Shown one piece after another: positions 33,956 to 42,083 of a stretch of DNA of 49,916 nt (position 1 is its first letter; each line of letters opens with the position of its first letter). Source of the stretch: Opitutaceae bacterium (GTDB lineage: Bacteria > Verrucomicrobiota > Verrucomicrobiia > Opitutales > Opitutaceae); contig JAGYIG010000025.1 of assembly GCA_018402455.1 (NCBI GenBank), positions 1 through 49,916 on the forward strand, written 5' to 3'. The position numbers and the translations under genes were made by a program. The notes under the pieces were generated by a model. That model was not told the origin of the DNA. It worked only from the letters and a program-made list of their open reading frames with translations, and ran no database searches.

Positions 33956-35733
33956 AGCACCACCCCGAAAATAATAATGAAAGCGATCATGAGCACCACG
34001 CTCAGGCTCCACCACAGGGTGACGCTCTGCCAACCGCGGCCGAGGGAACCACCGATGTTCATCTTCCGCCAATTGAAGGTCAGGTCATCCGTGATCTGTT
34101 CGGGTGGAGGCGGTGCGGTCATCAGACTCACCACGGTGCAGCAGATCATGCAGAAGGCCCAGTTAAGCACGCCTTGATTAGCATAGGGCACCAGCCAATC
34201 CGGTGCGTTGCCGGTCCCCACCCAGGCCTTCACCGCAATCCCCAACAGGAGTCCGGCAATGACCGTGACCGTGGCCCCGGGGCCGTTGATGCGACGCCAC
34301 AACGTGCCCAACAGGAACACCGCGGAGAATGGTGGGGCGAAGAACGTGAACAACACCTGGATGTAAACGAAGAGGCTCGCCTGCAACGTGCTGATCCAGA
34401 TGCCGAACAGGATCGAGAAGACCAACAACCCGGCAGTGATCCACCGTCCCAGTGACACGGTATCGTGCTCCGACACCTCCGGGCGCAGGTAGCGCTTGTA
34501 AAAATCCAAGGTCAGCACGGTGGAGGTTGAATTGAGCACCGCGGAAACGGTGGACTGGATCGCGCCGAACAGCGCGGCCAGCAGCAACCCCTTCACGCCC
34601 ATGGGCACCAGATCTCGGATCAGGTTCACGTAGGTCTTGTCCGCCTCCGGGCGAATGGAATCGATCGTATCACCGGCGAGCAGGATGTCGGGGCGCATGG
34701 CAAAGTAGATCAGTCCCGGCACCACCACAATAAAGGGCAGGAGCAACTTCAGGAAGCCGGCGAACGTGATGCCCATGCGGGCGTGATACATGTCCTTTGC
34801 CGCCAACACGCGCTGAATCATGAACTGGTTGATCACGGTATACCACAGGCCGATGTAGAAGAAACTGAGGACCCAGTGGGTCCATGGGGTGGTTTCGTGC
34901 GTGAGCGGTTGGATCACCGAAAGTCGATTGTAGTCGGTCTCGCCGGGAGTGATCTGCGGTTGCAGTCGATTAATGGCCTCCGCCCACAATCCGGACTCGC
35001 CCCGGTTGCGCTCCACCATCACGCGAAATCCGTCGATAATAGAGCCGTCGCCAGCCAGGTGATTCAGGCCAAGCAGGGTGACCGTGAGACCGCCGACCAC
35101 CATCACGCCGATGGTCAACACATCCATCCACGCGACCGATTTAAGTCCGCCCCAGATCGCCCACATGCCGGCGGCAAACCCAATGATCCCGATGCCAAAA
35201 TATAGCCCCCAATCGATCTGGTTGCCCGCCGCAATCGCGGCCTCATCCAGCCCCAACAGACCGTTGAGTCCGATGGTGCGCTCCAACGCGAGGCCGCCGC
35301 CGTAAATGACCGGTGCGAGGAAAGCCACCACATTGGCAATCACGGTCACCGCCGCGAAAAAGAACCGCATCGTGCTGTTGAATCGCTTCTCCAAAAACTC
35401 GGGAGCCGTGAAGACATTCGCCGAAAGCAGAAACGGGATAAAGATCCAGATCAGGAACGAAAAGGCGATGATCGAGCTCCATTCCGGGGTCGCCACGCAG
35501 ATGCCGTAAATCATGGCCGCCCCGATCATGCCGATGAAGTGCTCGGTCGAGATATTCGCGGCGATGTAGGAGGATCCCACGACATACCACGGCAACGAGC
35601 GTCCCGCCAAAAAATAGCCCGACGAGTCGTCCTGTTTTTTTCGACCCGCCAGATAACCGATGACGCTCAGCGCCATGAAGTAGCCGAAGAAGGTGACGTA
35701 ATCAAACGCGCCGAGAGCGATGGTGTCGTTCAT
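33952..35733 (-). CDS. Sodium:solute symporter (SSS family), sugar transporter-like
   Basis: 593 residues with about 14 hydrophobic segments. SSS signatures: YFLAGRSLPWYVVGSSYIAA near the N-terminus, IGMIGAAMIYG, APEFLEKRFNSTMRFFFA, a long central loop (250-300), GLLLAALFGAIQSTVSAVLNS (sodium-site helix) and LDFYKRYLRP. The size and motifs match SGLT-like symporters of sugars or sugar acids. It lies between a glycosidase-like gene (10 nt) and the TIM-barrel gene (GTGA overlap), so it probably imports a product made by neighbouring enzymes. In the absence of SusC/SusD this is one of only two import systems in the window. Confidence 0.93.
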   Translation of the reverse strand: MNDTIALGAFDYVTFFGYFMALSVIGYLAGRKKQDDSSGYFLAGRSLPWYVVGSSYIAANISTEHFIGMIGAAMIYGICVATPEWSSIIAFSFLIWIFIPFLLSANVFTAPEFLEKRFNSTMRFFFAAVTVIANVVAFLAPVIYGGGLALERTIGLNGLLGLDEAAIAAGNQIDWGLYFGIGIIGFAAGMWAIWGGLKSVAWMDVLTIGVMVVGGLTVTLLGLNHLAGDGSIIDGFRVMVERNRGESGLWAEAINRLQPQITPGETDYNRLSVIQPLTHETTPWTHWVLSFFYIGLWYTVINQFMIQRVLAAKDMYHARMGITFAGFLKLLLPFIVVVPGLIYFAMRPDILLAGDTIDSIRPEADKTYVNLIRDLVPMGVKGLLLAALFGAIQSTVSAVLNSTSTVLTLDFYKRYLRPEVSEHDTVSLGRWITAGLLVFSILFGIWISTLQASLFVYIQVLFTFFAPPFSAVFLLGTLWRRINGPGATVTVIAGLLLGIAVKAWVGTGNAPDWLVPYANQGVLNWAFCMICCTVVSLMTAPPPPEQITDDLTFNWRKMNIGGSLGRGWQSVTLWWSLSVVLMIAFIIIFGVVL

Positions 35734-35743
35734 GCGGAACCGT

Positions 35744-36958
35744 TCAAGGGGTCAGGAAAATATCACCGTCGGCATCAGTGATCCAGAAGGTGTCGTCGAC
35801 CCTGCCATCCGAGACTCGCATCCGTTCCTCGGCAAAGGAGACGCGGCGCGTGCCGTTGCCGATGTGGTTGTAGAGCACCACTCCGTTTTCAAAGGCACGC
35901 TCCGCAATGCCATCCGGACGATCAATCCGCGATCCGATGGGGTTACCCAGATCGGCATCCCAGAAGGAATACCAATCATGCATGTGATCCGGCTGAGGCA
36001 ACGGATTGGGATCACCAAACAACACACTGCCATCCCCATGGGTCAGGGTGAGGGTCGTCGCCGCTCGCATGCGGCGCAGATCGGTCCGCAGTCCCCACAC
36101 TTCGAGGCAATTGATGCGCGGTTCGCGGAGGTTGGACTCCATGAAGAGGTAGCCGGCCCGCAGATCGTCCCAGGTGGTGCGGTTGCGGCGCGTCGTCACA
36201 ATGGGCCCGTCCGGATTACACTCCATGAAGGACCCGTTGATATACGGCTGAAACCGCTTCGCGTCGTCAATGTGGTCGTGGATGTTGACAATGATCACGC
36301 CACTCGGCCCCAAGGCGTCCCGCGTGAGTTTTACGATCTCCAGGTGGCCGCTCCAATCCAGCATCACGCCATCGTAGATTCCCGAATCCACCGCGAGCGC
36401 ACATTGACGGGCGATGTTGGCTTGGAAGTCAGGGTTTTCCGGATCGAGCAAGTAATAGGGTTCGGGACCATTGTCCCAGCCGAGCACCCGCGAGCCATCG
36501 GGGTTGCGCTGCCAAAAGGGGCTGTCTTCCGGCAGAAAACTGCCCGGCGCGTCACGCCAACGCACTTCCAGCAGGAAAATCATGCTCGGGTTCATCTCGA
36601 GCATGGCGGCGCGGTTGGCCAAGGCTTTGGCCGCCGAGCCGGCGGTAAACCGGGCGGCCAATCCAGCATGGGGGCCCTCCCACACAGCCCCGAGCACCAA
36701 GGCGGTATTGAACCCAAGTTGGCTTACCGGCTCTTCCCACAGCACATCATGCTTGGCCGCCGCCCGCAGCCGATTCTCGTTGGTCCACAGGGGAAACTGC
36801 TCGGGCATGTCGATCGGGTTCCATGCCTGAAATACCGAGACGCCCGACCGCGACTGCAATCGTTCCGCCACCGTCGATTCAGTGGGGGCGGAAGAGGAGG
36901 ATAACATGGAGCCCAACAGGACTCCGCTCATGGCGGCTTTTCGAGAGAAGTGGTTCAC
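35744..36958 (-). CDS. Putative TIM-barrel glycoside hydrolase-like protein, exported
   Basis: 404 residues from GTG 36958; ATG 36931 is an alternative. The leader (NHFSRKAAMSGVLLGSML) begins with an S-R-K-A-A pattern that loosely resembles a Tat signal. Barrel-like features: WEGPHAGLAARF, PSMIFLLEVRWRDA, YYLLDPENPDFQANIARQ, DSGIYDGVMLDWSG, VIIVNIHDHID and CLEVWGLRTDLRRMRAATT, resembling 'hypothetical glycosyl hydrolase' barrels whose acidic residue follows GVMLDW. The substrate and exact family are unknown. First gene of the minus-strand transport operon; its promoter must lie in the 270-nt divergent gap upstream. Confidence 0.6.
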   Translation of the reverse strand: MNHFSRKAAMSGVLLGSMLSSSSAPTESTVAERLQSRSGVSVFQAWNPIDMPEQFPLWTNENRLRAAAKHDVLWEEPVSQLGFNTALVLGAVWEGPHAGLAARFTAGSAAKALANRAAMLEMNPSMIFLLEVRWRDAPGSFLPEDSPFWQRNPDGSRVLGWDNGPEPYYLLDPENPDFQANIARQCALAVDSGIYDGVMLDWSGHLEIVKLTRDALGPSGVIIVNIHDHIDDAKRFQPYINGSFMECNPDGPIVTTRRNRTTWDDLRAGYLFMESNLREPRINCLEVWGLRTDLRRMRAATTLTLTHGDGSVLFGDPNPLPQPDHMHDWYSFWDADLGNPIGSRIDRPDGIAERAFENGVVLYNHIGNGTRRVSFAEERMRVSDGRVDDTFWITDADGDIFLTP

Positions 36959-36999
36959 GGGGAGGGGAAAAGAGAATTCAGGAGATTACCGAGCAAAGA

Positions 37000-37043
37000 A
37001 CAGTCCTCGTTTCACATAGCCGATCCGTTCCCGGTAGGACTGT
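37000..37043. promoter_or_regulatory. Inverted repeat in divergent promoter region
   Basis: ACAGTCCT (37000-37007) and AGGACTGT (37036-37043) are exact inverted repeats separated by 28 nt, in the gap between the minus-strand transport operon (start 36958) and the plus-strand sulfatase (start 37229). It could be a pair of operator half-sites or an mRNA stem in the minus-strand leader. No convincing -35/-10 pair was identified. Confidence 0.3.
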
Positions 37044-37162
37044 AACAGAAACCGCCCCCCTCCCCGACCACCACCGCGCCTTGGCCTCGAAGACCCGGGT
37101 CCGAAACGGCCTCGCCCGCGGGCCGGTCACCGGGAGCCAAAGGGTCTTCCTCCCCTCTTTCA

Positions 37163-37171
37163 TTACGGTCA
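37163..37171 (+). promoter_or_regulatory. Conserved intergenic nonamer TTACGGTCA, copy 3
   Basis: Identical to the copies at 22964 and 28462, here 57 nt before ATG 37229. The three copies share orientation and distance to the next start, but flanking bases differ. Confidence 0.35.
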
Positions 37172-37228
37172 ATCAGCGGTATCCCTGCCCCGCCCACCAG
37201 CTGGTGATTCCATGAATCACCCCCATTG

Positions 37229-38719
37229 ATGGACCGCCCCAACATTCTCTTCGCCTTGGCTGATGACTGGTCCTTTGGCCATGCCGCCAGCTACGGCTGC
37301 ACTTGGGTCCATATGCCCGCCTTCGATCGGGTGGCACGGGAAGGCTTGCTGTTCAATCGAGCCTACACGCCCAACGCCAAATGCGCCCCCTCCCGCGCCG
37401 CCATCCTCACCGGGCGCAACTCCTGGCAACTACAAGAAGCCGGTAACCACGGCGGGTTCTTCCCGCCGGCTTTCAGAACGTTCACTGAAGCTCTCGCCGA
37501 TGACGGCTACCACTGCGCCCTGACCGAAAAAGGGTGGGCTCCCGGAGTCGCTCTCACCGCCGACGGAAAGCCCCGTTCGCTCATCGGTCCCAGCTACGAT
37601 CGACGGCGCCTCGATCCACCGACTCCCCACATTTCCGCGAACGACTACGCGGCCAACTTCGCGGATTTTCTGGACGACACCCCCACCGGTAAACCGTGGT
37701 TCTTTTGGTTTGGCTGCATCGAACCCCATCGCGCCTATGCCTACGGCAGCGGGGCCCGACTCGGCGGAAAGTCGACCGGCGACATCGAACACGTGCCCGG
37801 CATCTGGCCCGACACCCCGGAGGTGCGCCAAGACCTGTTGGACTACGCCTACGAGTGCGAATACTTCGACGAACATCTGGCGCGCATGCTGACCGAACTT
37901 GATCGTCGCGGCCTAGCCGAAAACACGATCGTGGTCGTCACCTCCGACAACGGCATGCCGTTTCCCCGCGCCAAGGGCCAGGGCTACGAAATCTCCCACC
38001 ACCTGCCTCTCGCCATCCGTTGGCCGCAGGGCATCACCTCTCCGGGTCGTGTCGTGGACGACTTCGTTAGCTTCATCGATCTCGCGCCCACCTTCCTCGA
38101 GGCTGCCGGCATTCCATGGACCCAATCGGGCCTCGCACCCACGCCCGGCACCGGCCTTTTCGACTGCTTCAACCAAGCCGACACCACCGCGCGCGATCAT
38201 GTGCTCATCGGCAAGGAGCGCCACGATGTGGGTCGTCCCTTCGACGCCGGCTACCCCATCCGCGGCCTGCGCACCGGCGACTGGCTCTATCTGCACAACT
38301 TTCACCCCGAACGCTGGCCCGCCGGGAACCCGGAATCCGGATACCTAAACTGCGACGGATCCCCCACCAAGACCGCCGTCCTGCAAGCGCGCCGCCATCC
38401 CGCGACCCGCCACTTCTGGGAACTTTCCTTCGGCAAACGGCCCGCCACCGAACTCTACCACGTCGCCACCGACCCCGATTGTCTGACCAACCTCGCCGGG
38501 AGACCGGAGCACGCCGCCCGCCAACAGGCCATGCACCATCGGCTCTTTGCCGCCCTCGCCGCCCAGAACGATCCTCGCCTCACCGCCGGACCACAGATCG
38601 ACGAGTTCCCCCCCGCGATTGAAAAATGGCGCGGGTTCTACGAAAAACACCAACGCGGCGAAGCCTTTGCCCCCGAATGGGTCAACGCCTCCGATTTCGA
38701 ACCTCCCCCCTCCGCCTGA
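37229..38719 (+). CDS. Sulfatase, type I (heparan N-sulfatase/sulfamidase-like), no signal peptide
   Basis: 496 residues. The protein begins directly with [17 protein letters not shown], the first strand of the sulfatase core. An in-frame stop lies at 37205-37207, so only TTG 37226 or ATG 37229 are possible and no leader can be added. Formylglycine motif: Cys52-Ala-Pro-Ser-Arg; Asp12/Asp13 and the later [19 protein letters not shown] supply metal ligands. [21 protein letters not shown] and [10 protein letters not shown] are typical of sulfamidase-like enzymes. Its neighbour 21 nt downstream is a close paralogue that does carry a signal peptide. A cytoplasmic sulfatase, an atypical export route or a sequence error upstream are all possible. 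Confidence 0.92.
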   Translation: MDRPNILFALADDWSFGHAASYGCTWVHMPAFDRVAREGLLFNRAYTPNAKCAPSRAAILTGRNSWQLQEAGNHGGFFPPAFRTFTEALADDGYHCALTEKGWAPGVALTADGKPRSLIGPSYDRRRLDPPTPHISANDYAANFADFLDDTPTGKPWFFWFGCIEPHRAYAYGSGARLGGKSTGDIEHVPGIWPDTPEVRQDLLDYAYECEYFDEHLARMLTELDRRGLAENTIVVVTSDNGMPFPRAKGQGYEISHHLPLAIRWPQGITSPGRVVDDFVSFIDLAPTFLEAAGIPWTQSGLAPTPGTGLFDCFNQADTTARDHVLIGKERHDVGRPFDAGYPIRGLRTGDWLYLHNFHPERWPAGNPESGYLNCDGSPTKTAVLQARRHPATRHFWELSFGKRPATELYHVATDPDCLTNLAGRPEHAARQQAMHHRLFAALAAQNDPRLTAGPQIDEFPPAIEKWRGFYEKHQRGEAFAPEWVNASDFEPPPSA

Positions 38720-38740
38720 ACCCCTTGCCCCCCTTTTTCC

Positions 38741-40366
38741 ATGCGTCATCGCCACTGCCTGCTTTGCCTGTTCACGTTCACGCTCGCCCTGACCGCAGTC
38801 CGCGCCGCGACTCGCCCCAACATCCTGTTCGCGATCGCGGATGACTGGTCGTTTCCGCACGCCAGTATCCACGATTGCACGTGGATCGACACGCCCCACT
38901 TCGATCGCGTCGCCCGCGCAGGCTTACTGTTCACCCGGGCCTATACGCCCGTCGCCAAATGTTCGGCGTCGCGAGCGAGCATCATCACCGGTCGCAACCC
39001 TTGGGTTAACGAATCCGGGTTTACCCACTGGAACTATTTTCCGCATCAATTTCCCTCCTTCGCCGAGATCCTCGGGCAACACGGTTATGTCACCGGGTTC
39101 ACCGGCAAGGGCTGGATGCCAGGGGTCGCTGAAACCGCCAGCGGCAAGCAACGCCAACTCCTCGGCAAGGCCTACCAAAAGCACAAACTCACCCCGCCCA
39201 CGTCGCAAATCAACGCAACCGACTACGTGGCCAACTTTCGGGACTTTCTCGATGACACGAACGACGAGCCGTGGTTTTTCTGGTGGGGCAGCCACCAGCC
39301 GCATCGAGCCTACGAATACATGTCCGGCGCCAAGATCGGCGGCAAGAAAGTTGAAGACCTGCCGGGCGTGCCCGCCTACTGGCCCGACACCTTGGAGGTG
39401 CGCCACGATATCCTGGATTACGCGTTTGAGGTGGAGTATTTTGACACCAACCTTGGCAATTTCCTCGCTGAGTTGGAACGCCGGGGGGAACTGGCCAACA
39501 CGGTCGTGATCGTGACCTCCGACAACGGCATGCCCTTCCCGCGCGCCAAGGGCCAGTGCTACGAAATCGCCAACCACTTGCCCCTCGCCATTCACTGGCC
39601 GGATGGGATCACGAAACCCGGTCGCGTCGTGGACGACTTCGTGAGCTTCGTCGACTTCGCGCCCACCTTTCTCGAAGTCGCCGGACTCGATCCCCTCCTT
39701 TCCGGCATGGCTGAGCCCTCGGGGCGCTCCCTGCTGCCCTTGCTCAAATCCGAGGCGTCAGGGCAAATCGATCCCACGCGCGACTACGTGCTCATCGGCC
39801 GCGAGCGCCATGATCCCGGTCGTCCCCACAACGCCGGCTACCCCGTCCGCGGGATCGTGTCAGGCGACTTTATGTATCTGCACAATTTTGCCCCCGAGCG
39901 CTGGCCCGCCGGCAATCCCGAGGCCGGCTACCTCGACGTGGACCGCAGCCCAACCAAGGACACTCTCATCGCCGACCGCAGCCGCAAAGGCAGCGACGCG
40001 TATTGGTCGCTCAACTTCGGTCGCCGCGACGCGGAGGAATTCTACAACGTCGTCATTGATCCAGACAACGTGAACAATCTGGCCCGCAGCCCGATGCACG
40101 CCGCGATCAAGGCAGGACTCAGGGAACGCATGTTCACCCTGCTCGAAGCCGAGGGCGACAAGCGCCTCACCAGCGGCGACCCCAACTACTTCGACCAATT
40201 CCGTTTCTCCAACGACAGCTTTAACGACCTCTACGAACGCTGGCAGTCCGGCGACCTCGAGCTTCCCCACTGGGCCGACCCCGACCACCTGAGCTTCGCG
40301 CCCCAGCCGCACCTTGCCACAGAACCGGGGTCAGCGACCCCGGCTACAACTGCAACGGAGCAGTAG
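38741..40366 (+). CDS. Sulfatase, type I (sulfamidase-like), exported, with CxAxR active-site motif
   Basis: 541 residues; ATG 38741 starts a signal peptide (HCLLCLFTFTLALTAV) before RPNILFAIADDWSF. Paralogue of the preceding sulfatase along its length ([45 protein letters not shown]). The active-site motif reads Cys74-Ser-Ala-Ser-Arg: the usual proline is alanine. CxAxR is tolerated by formylglycine-generating systems in some sulfatases, so it may still be active. The last 13 residues (from about residue 529) and the stop codon lie in a REP-like repeat, so the native C-terminus seems to have been replaced. The pair probably arose by tandem duplication. Confidence 0.92.
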   Translation: MRHRHCLLCLFTFTLALTAVRAATRPNILFAIADDWSFPHASIHDCTWIDTPHFDRVARAGLLFTRAYTPVAKCSASRASIITGRNPWVNESGFTHWNYFPHQFPSFAEILGQHGYVTGFTGKGWMPGVAETASGKQRQLLGKAYQKHKLTPPTSQINATDYVANFRDFLDDTNDEPWFFWWGSHQPHRAYEYMSGAKIGGKKVEDLPGVPAYWPDTLEVRHDILDYAFEVEYFDTNLGNFLAELERRGELANTVVIVTSDNGMPFPRAKGQCYEIANHLPLAIHWPDGITKPGRVVDDFVSFVDFAPTFLEVAGLDPLLSGMAEPSGRSLLPLLKSEASGQIDPTRDYVLIGRERHDPGRPHNAGYPVRGIVSGDFMYLHNFAPERWPAGNPEAGYLDVDRSPTKDTLIADRSRKGSDAYWSLNFGRRDAEEFYNVVIDPDNVNNLARSPMHAAIKAGLRERMFTLLEAEGDKRLTSGDPNYFDQFRFSNDSFNDLYERWQSGDLELPHWADPDHLSFAPQPHLATEPGSATPATTATEQ

Positions 40367-40410
40367 CACGTGGAAAAGCCTGGGTTGTAGCCGGGCTCGG
40401 TGAGCCCGGG
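40322..40410. repeat. REP-like bipartite hairpin element, copy 2
   Basis: Hairpin CCGGGGTC-agc-GACCCCGG at 40325-40343 is followed by CTAC (GTAG on the minus strand). A spacer of about 39 nt leads to GTAG (40387-40390) and hairpin CCGGGCTC-ggt-GAGCCCGG (40391-40409). Arms are perfect in both. The order and variants equal those of the reverse complement of 7855-7925, including the GAACC lead-in and GTTRTAG before the second hairpin; only the spacer differs. The first hairpin and the start of the spacer lie within the coding end of the upstream sulfatase. Confidence 0.75.
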
Positions 40411-40411
40411 G

Positions 40412-40600
40412 CGTTGCTCCATCGCATCCAGCTCAACCAAGGTGGTGCCCGACTCGCCCGACTTGCCGGACACCTCCAACGCGTAGCCGCCCAGACCGAG
40501 TACCGCAGCCAAGCCGGCGCATTCACCGCGGCGCGGGCGGTCAACGCAGCCAACGGGCCGCAGAGCACCAGCACCGAGCAGCACTGCCGCCGGACCGTTA
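40412..40600 (-). pseudogene. Decayed C-terminal fragment of a secreted protein, low confidence
   Basis: On the minus strand a protein-like segment reads GPLAALTARAAVNA in one frame and then, after a one-base shift near 40537, LGLGGYALEVSGKSGESG and TTLVELDAMEQ in another. This resembles, from memory, the closing repeat of large secreted Verrucomicrobia proteins (pattern GxYTxxVSGxxGTTGxALVEVYD). No start and no upstream part exist, and the frame runs straight into the REP-like element. It lies downstream of the GH27 gene on the same strand. Alternatively the region is simply non-coding; nothing else was recognised between 40367 and 40646. Confidence 0.3.
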
Positions 40601-40646
40601 AAACCCGCTACCCGAGTTCGATTTCCCCATGCGCTATGGACAACGC

Positions 40647-41954
40647 TCAAGCCAGCTTGAGGTAGAGGCACGCATGCGGCTCCAACGTGGCCGTCACCAG
40701 GCCGGCGCCAATCGCCACGCCTTCGCCCGACCACAGGTCGACTGCCGTGGCGGCGGGAAGACCGAGTTCCGCAAGGTTGAGCGTCACCGGGAGCGCCGCG
40801 TCGCCCAGGTTGAAGACCGCCGCATAGCGCACGCGGTCGTCCCGCGCATCGCCCGCCGTCCACACCACCAAATCGCCCTCACGTTTTGCCTGCTTCGATT
40901 CGCAGCCGTGCCGCAGGACGTCGAGCACGGCGTCGTTGGTCAGCAGCGCCGTGGTCACATCATCCAAATCCACCAGTGCCCCGCCCATCATCAACGGAGA
41001 GCGAAAGATCGTCCACAGGGTCAGCAGCGTCTGCTGCTCCGCCGCGGTGAACCAGCTGTCGCGTTCTGGTCCTTTCGGCCCCCGCTTCGACAGGCGGCCG
41101 AGGGGCAGCATGTCAGCATCGGGCCAACGGCCCGGCTGGCGACGGGTGGACCACCAGTCACAGGAGCCGAACATGCGTTCAAGCCGACGCCAGTCATCCC
41201 AGAAGTCGGCTGAAATGCGCCACATGTTGGCGTGCTCAACCACATGCTCCGCCACCCGTTTGGGCGCGTCCCCCGGCGATAGACTCAGCACCATCGGTCG
41301 GCCGCATTTTTCGATCGCTCGACCGATCGCCTCAATCTCCGCGGCGTGATACGGTCCGTCGGAATCAAAATTGCCGTCGGCCAGGACATCATCGACTTTC
41401 ACAAAATCCACGCCCCACGACGCATAGAGTTCAAACAGCGAGTCATAGTAGGCCTGTCCTCCCGGCTTGGATACCTCGACCCCCACCATGTGGTTGAGCC
41501 ACGTGCAGGTGCTCTCCATGCGAGCGATCTCGCGCGCCCGCACCGTGCGCCCGCACACCCACATGTCCTCAAAGGCCACCTGGTAGGGTATGCCACGCAT
41601 GATGTGGATGCCGAACTTGAGGCCCTTGCCATGCACGTAGTCCGCCAGGGGCTTGAACCCCGCCCCGGCGGCCGCACTCGGAAACCGTTCCGGCGCCGGC
41701 ACCAGCCGACCGTGCTCATCGGTGTGCAGCATGGGACTGAATCCCGGCCCTTGGTGGGGATTGTGGCAAGGTCCGGGATGAGGATGGGACCAGCAGAAGT
41801 CTATCACCGCATACTCCCAGCCGTGTGGTCTCAGCACGTCGGCCATCACGTCCACGTTGGCGCGGAATTCGTCTTCGGTGACCGCTGAACCGTAACAATC
41901 GAAACTGTTCCAGCCCATCGGAGGAGTGGGGGCGACTTGGTCGAGAAAAGACAT
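40647..41954 (-). CDS. Glycoside hydrolase family 27-like (alpha-galactosidase/beta-arabinopyranosidase type), cytoplasmic
   Basis: 435 residues from ATG 41954, no signal peptide. GH27/clan GH-D features: PTPPMGWNSFDCYGSAVTED, YAVIDFCWS, FGIHIMRGIP, the nucleophile Asp188 in FVKVDDVLADG, and the acid/base Asp250 in WRISADFWDDW; then LTLWTIFRSPLMMGG and a C-terminal beta-sandwich (VTLNLAELGLPA, LEPHACLYLKL). Family enzymes release alpha-galactose or beta-L-arabinopyranose with retention. Its cytoplasmic location implies that imported oligosaccharides are trimmed inside the cell. It is transcribed away from the sulfatase at 42084; the shared region carries a sequence also found beside the regulator. 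Confidence 0.87.
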   Translation of the reverse strand: MSFLDQVAPTPPMGWNSFDCYGSAVTEDEFRANVDVMADVLRPHGWEYAVIDFCWSHPHPGPCHNPHQGPGFSPMLHTDEHGRLVPAPERFPSAAAGAGFKPLADYVHGKGLKFGIHIMRGIPYQVAFEDMWVCGRTVRAREIARMESTCTWLNHMVGVEVSKPGGQAYYDSLFELYASWGVDFVKVDDVLADGNFDSDGPYHAAEIEAIGRAIEKCGRPMVLSLSPGDAPKRVAEHVVEHANMWRISADFWDDWRRLERMFGSCDWWSTRRQPGRWPDADMLPLGRLSKRGPKGPERDSWFTAAEQQTLLTLWTIFRSPLMMGGALVDLDDVTTALLTNDAVLDVLRHGCESKQAKREGDLVVWTAGDARDDRVRYAAVFNLGDAALPVTLNLAELGLPAATAVDLWSGEGVAIGAGLVTATLEPHACLYLKLA

Positions 41955-42013
41955 GAAACCATCAGCAATCCTCCGGACGCGCCTCCTCGCAATCTACCCT
42001 CCGCTTTTCCGTC

Positions 42014-42037
42014 ATATAAATGTGGATTTTGCGTCGA
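42014..42037. promoter_or_regulatory. A/T-rich promoter-like site with TTTTGCGTCGA, divergent GH27/sulfatase region
   Basis: ATATAAA at 42014-42020 is the only strong -10-like sequence in this 129-nt divergent gap; read on the minus strand it gives TTTATAT. Next to it TTTTGCGTCGA (42027-42037) is the exact reverse complement of TCGACGCAAAA at 45981-45991, which starts the inverted repeat in front of the regulator-linked operon. A shared regulator site is a reasonable inference. Confidence 0.4.
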
Positions 42038-42083
42038 GCCTCCCCGGCCACTTTGCTGCGACTTACCCCACCGTCCTCGTTCC

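Noticed and set aside
35720-36904. Plus-strand open frame of 394 codons opposite the glycosidase-like gene
   Set aside because: The minus-strand frame forms an operon with the symporter and has barrel-like motifs; the plus frame has none.
40231-40863. Minus-strand open frame of 210 codons between the sulfatase and GH27
   Set aside because: It overlaps the ends of two real genes and passes through the REP-like hairpins; only a short internal stretch looks protein-like and is listed as a possible remnant.
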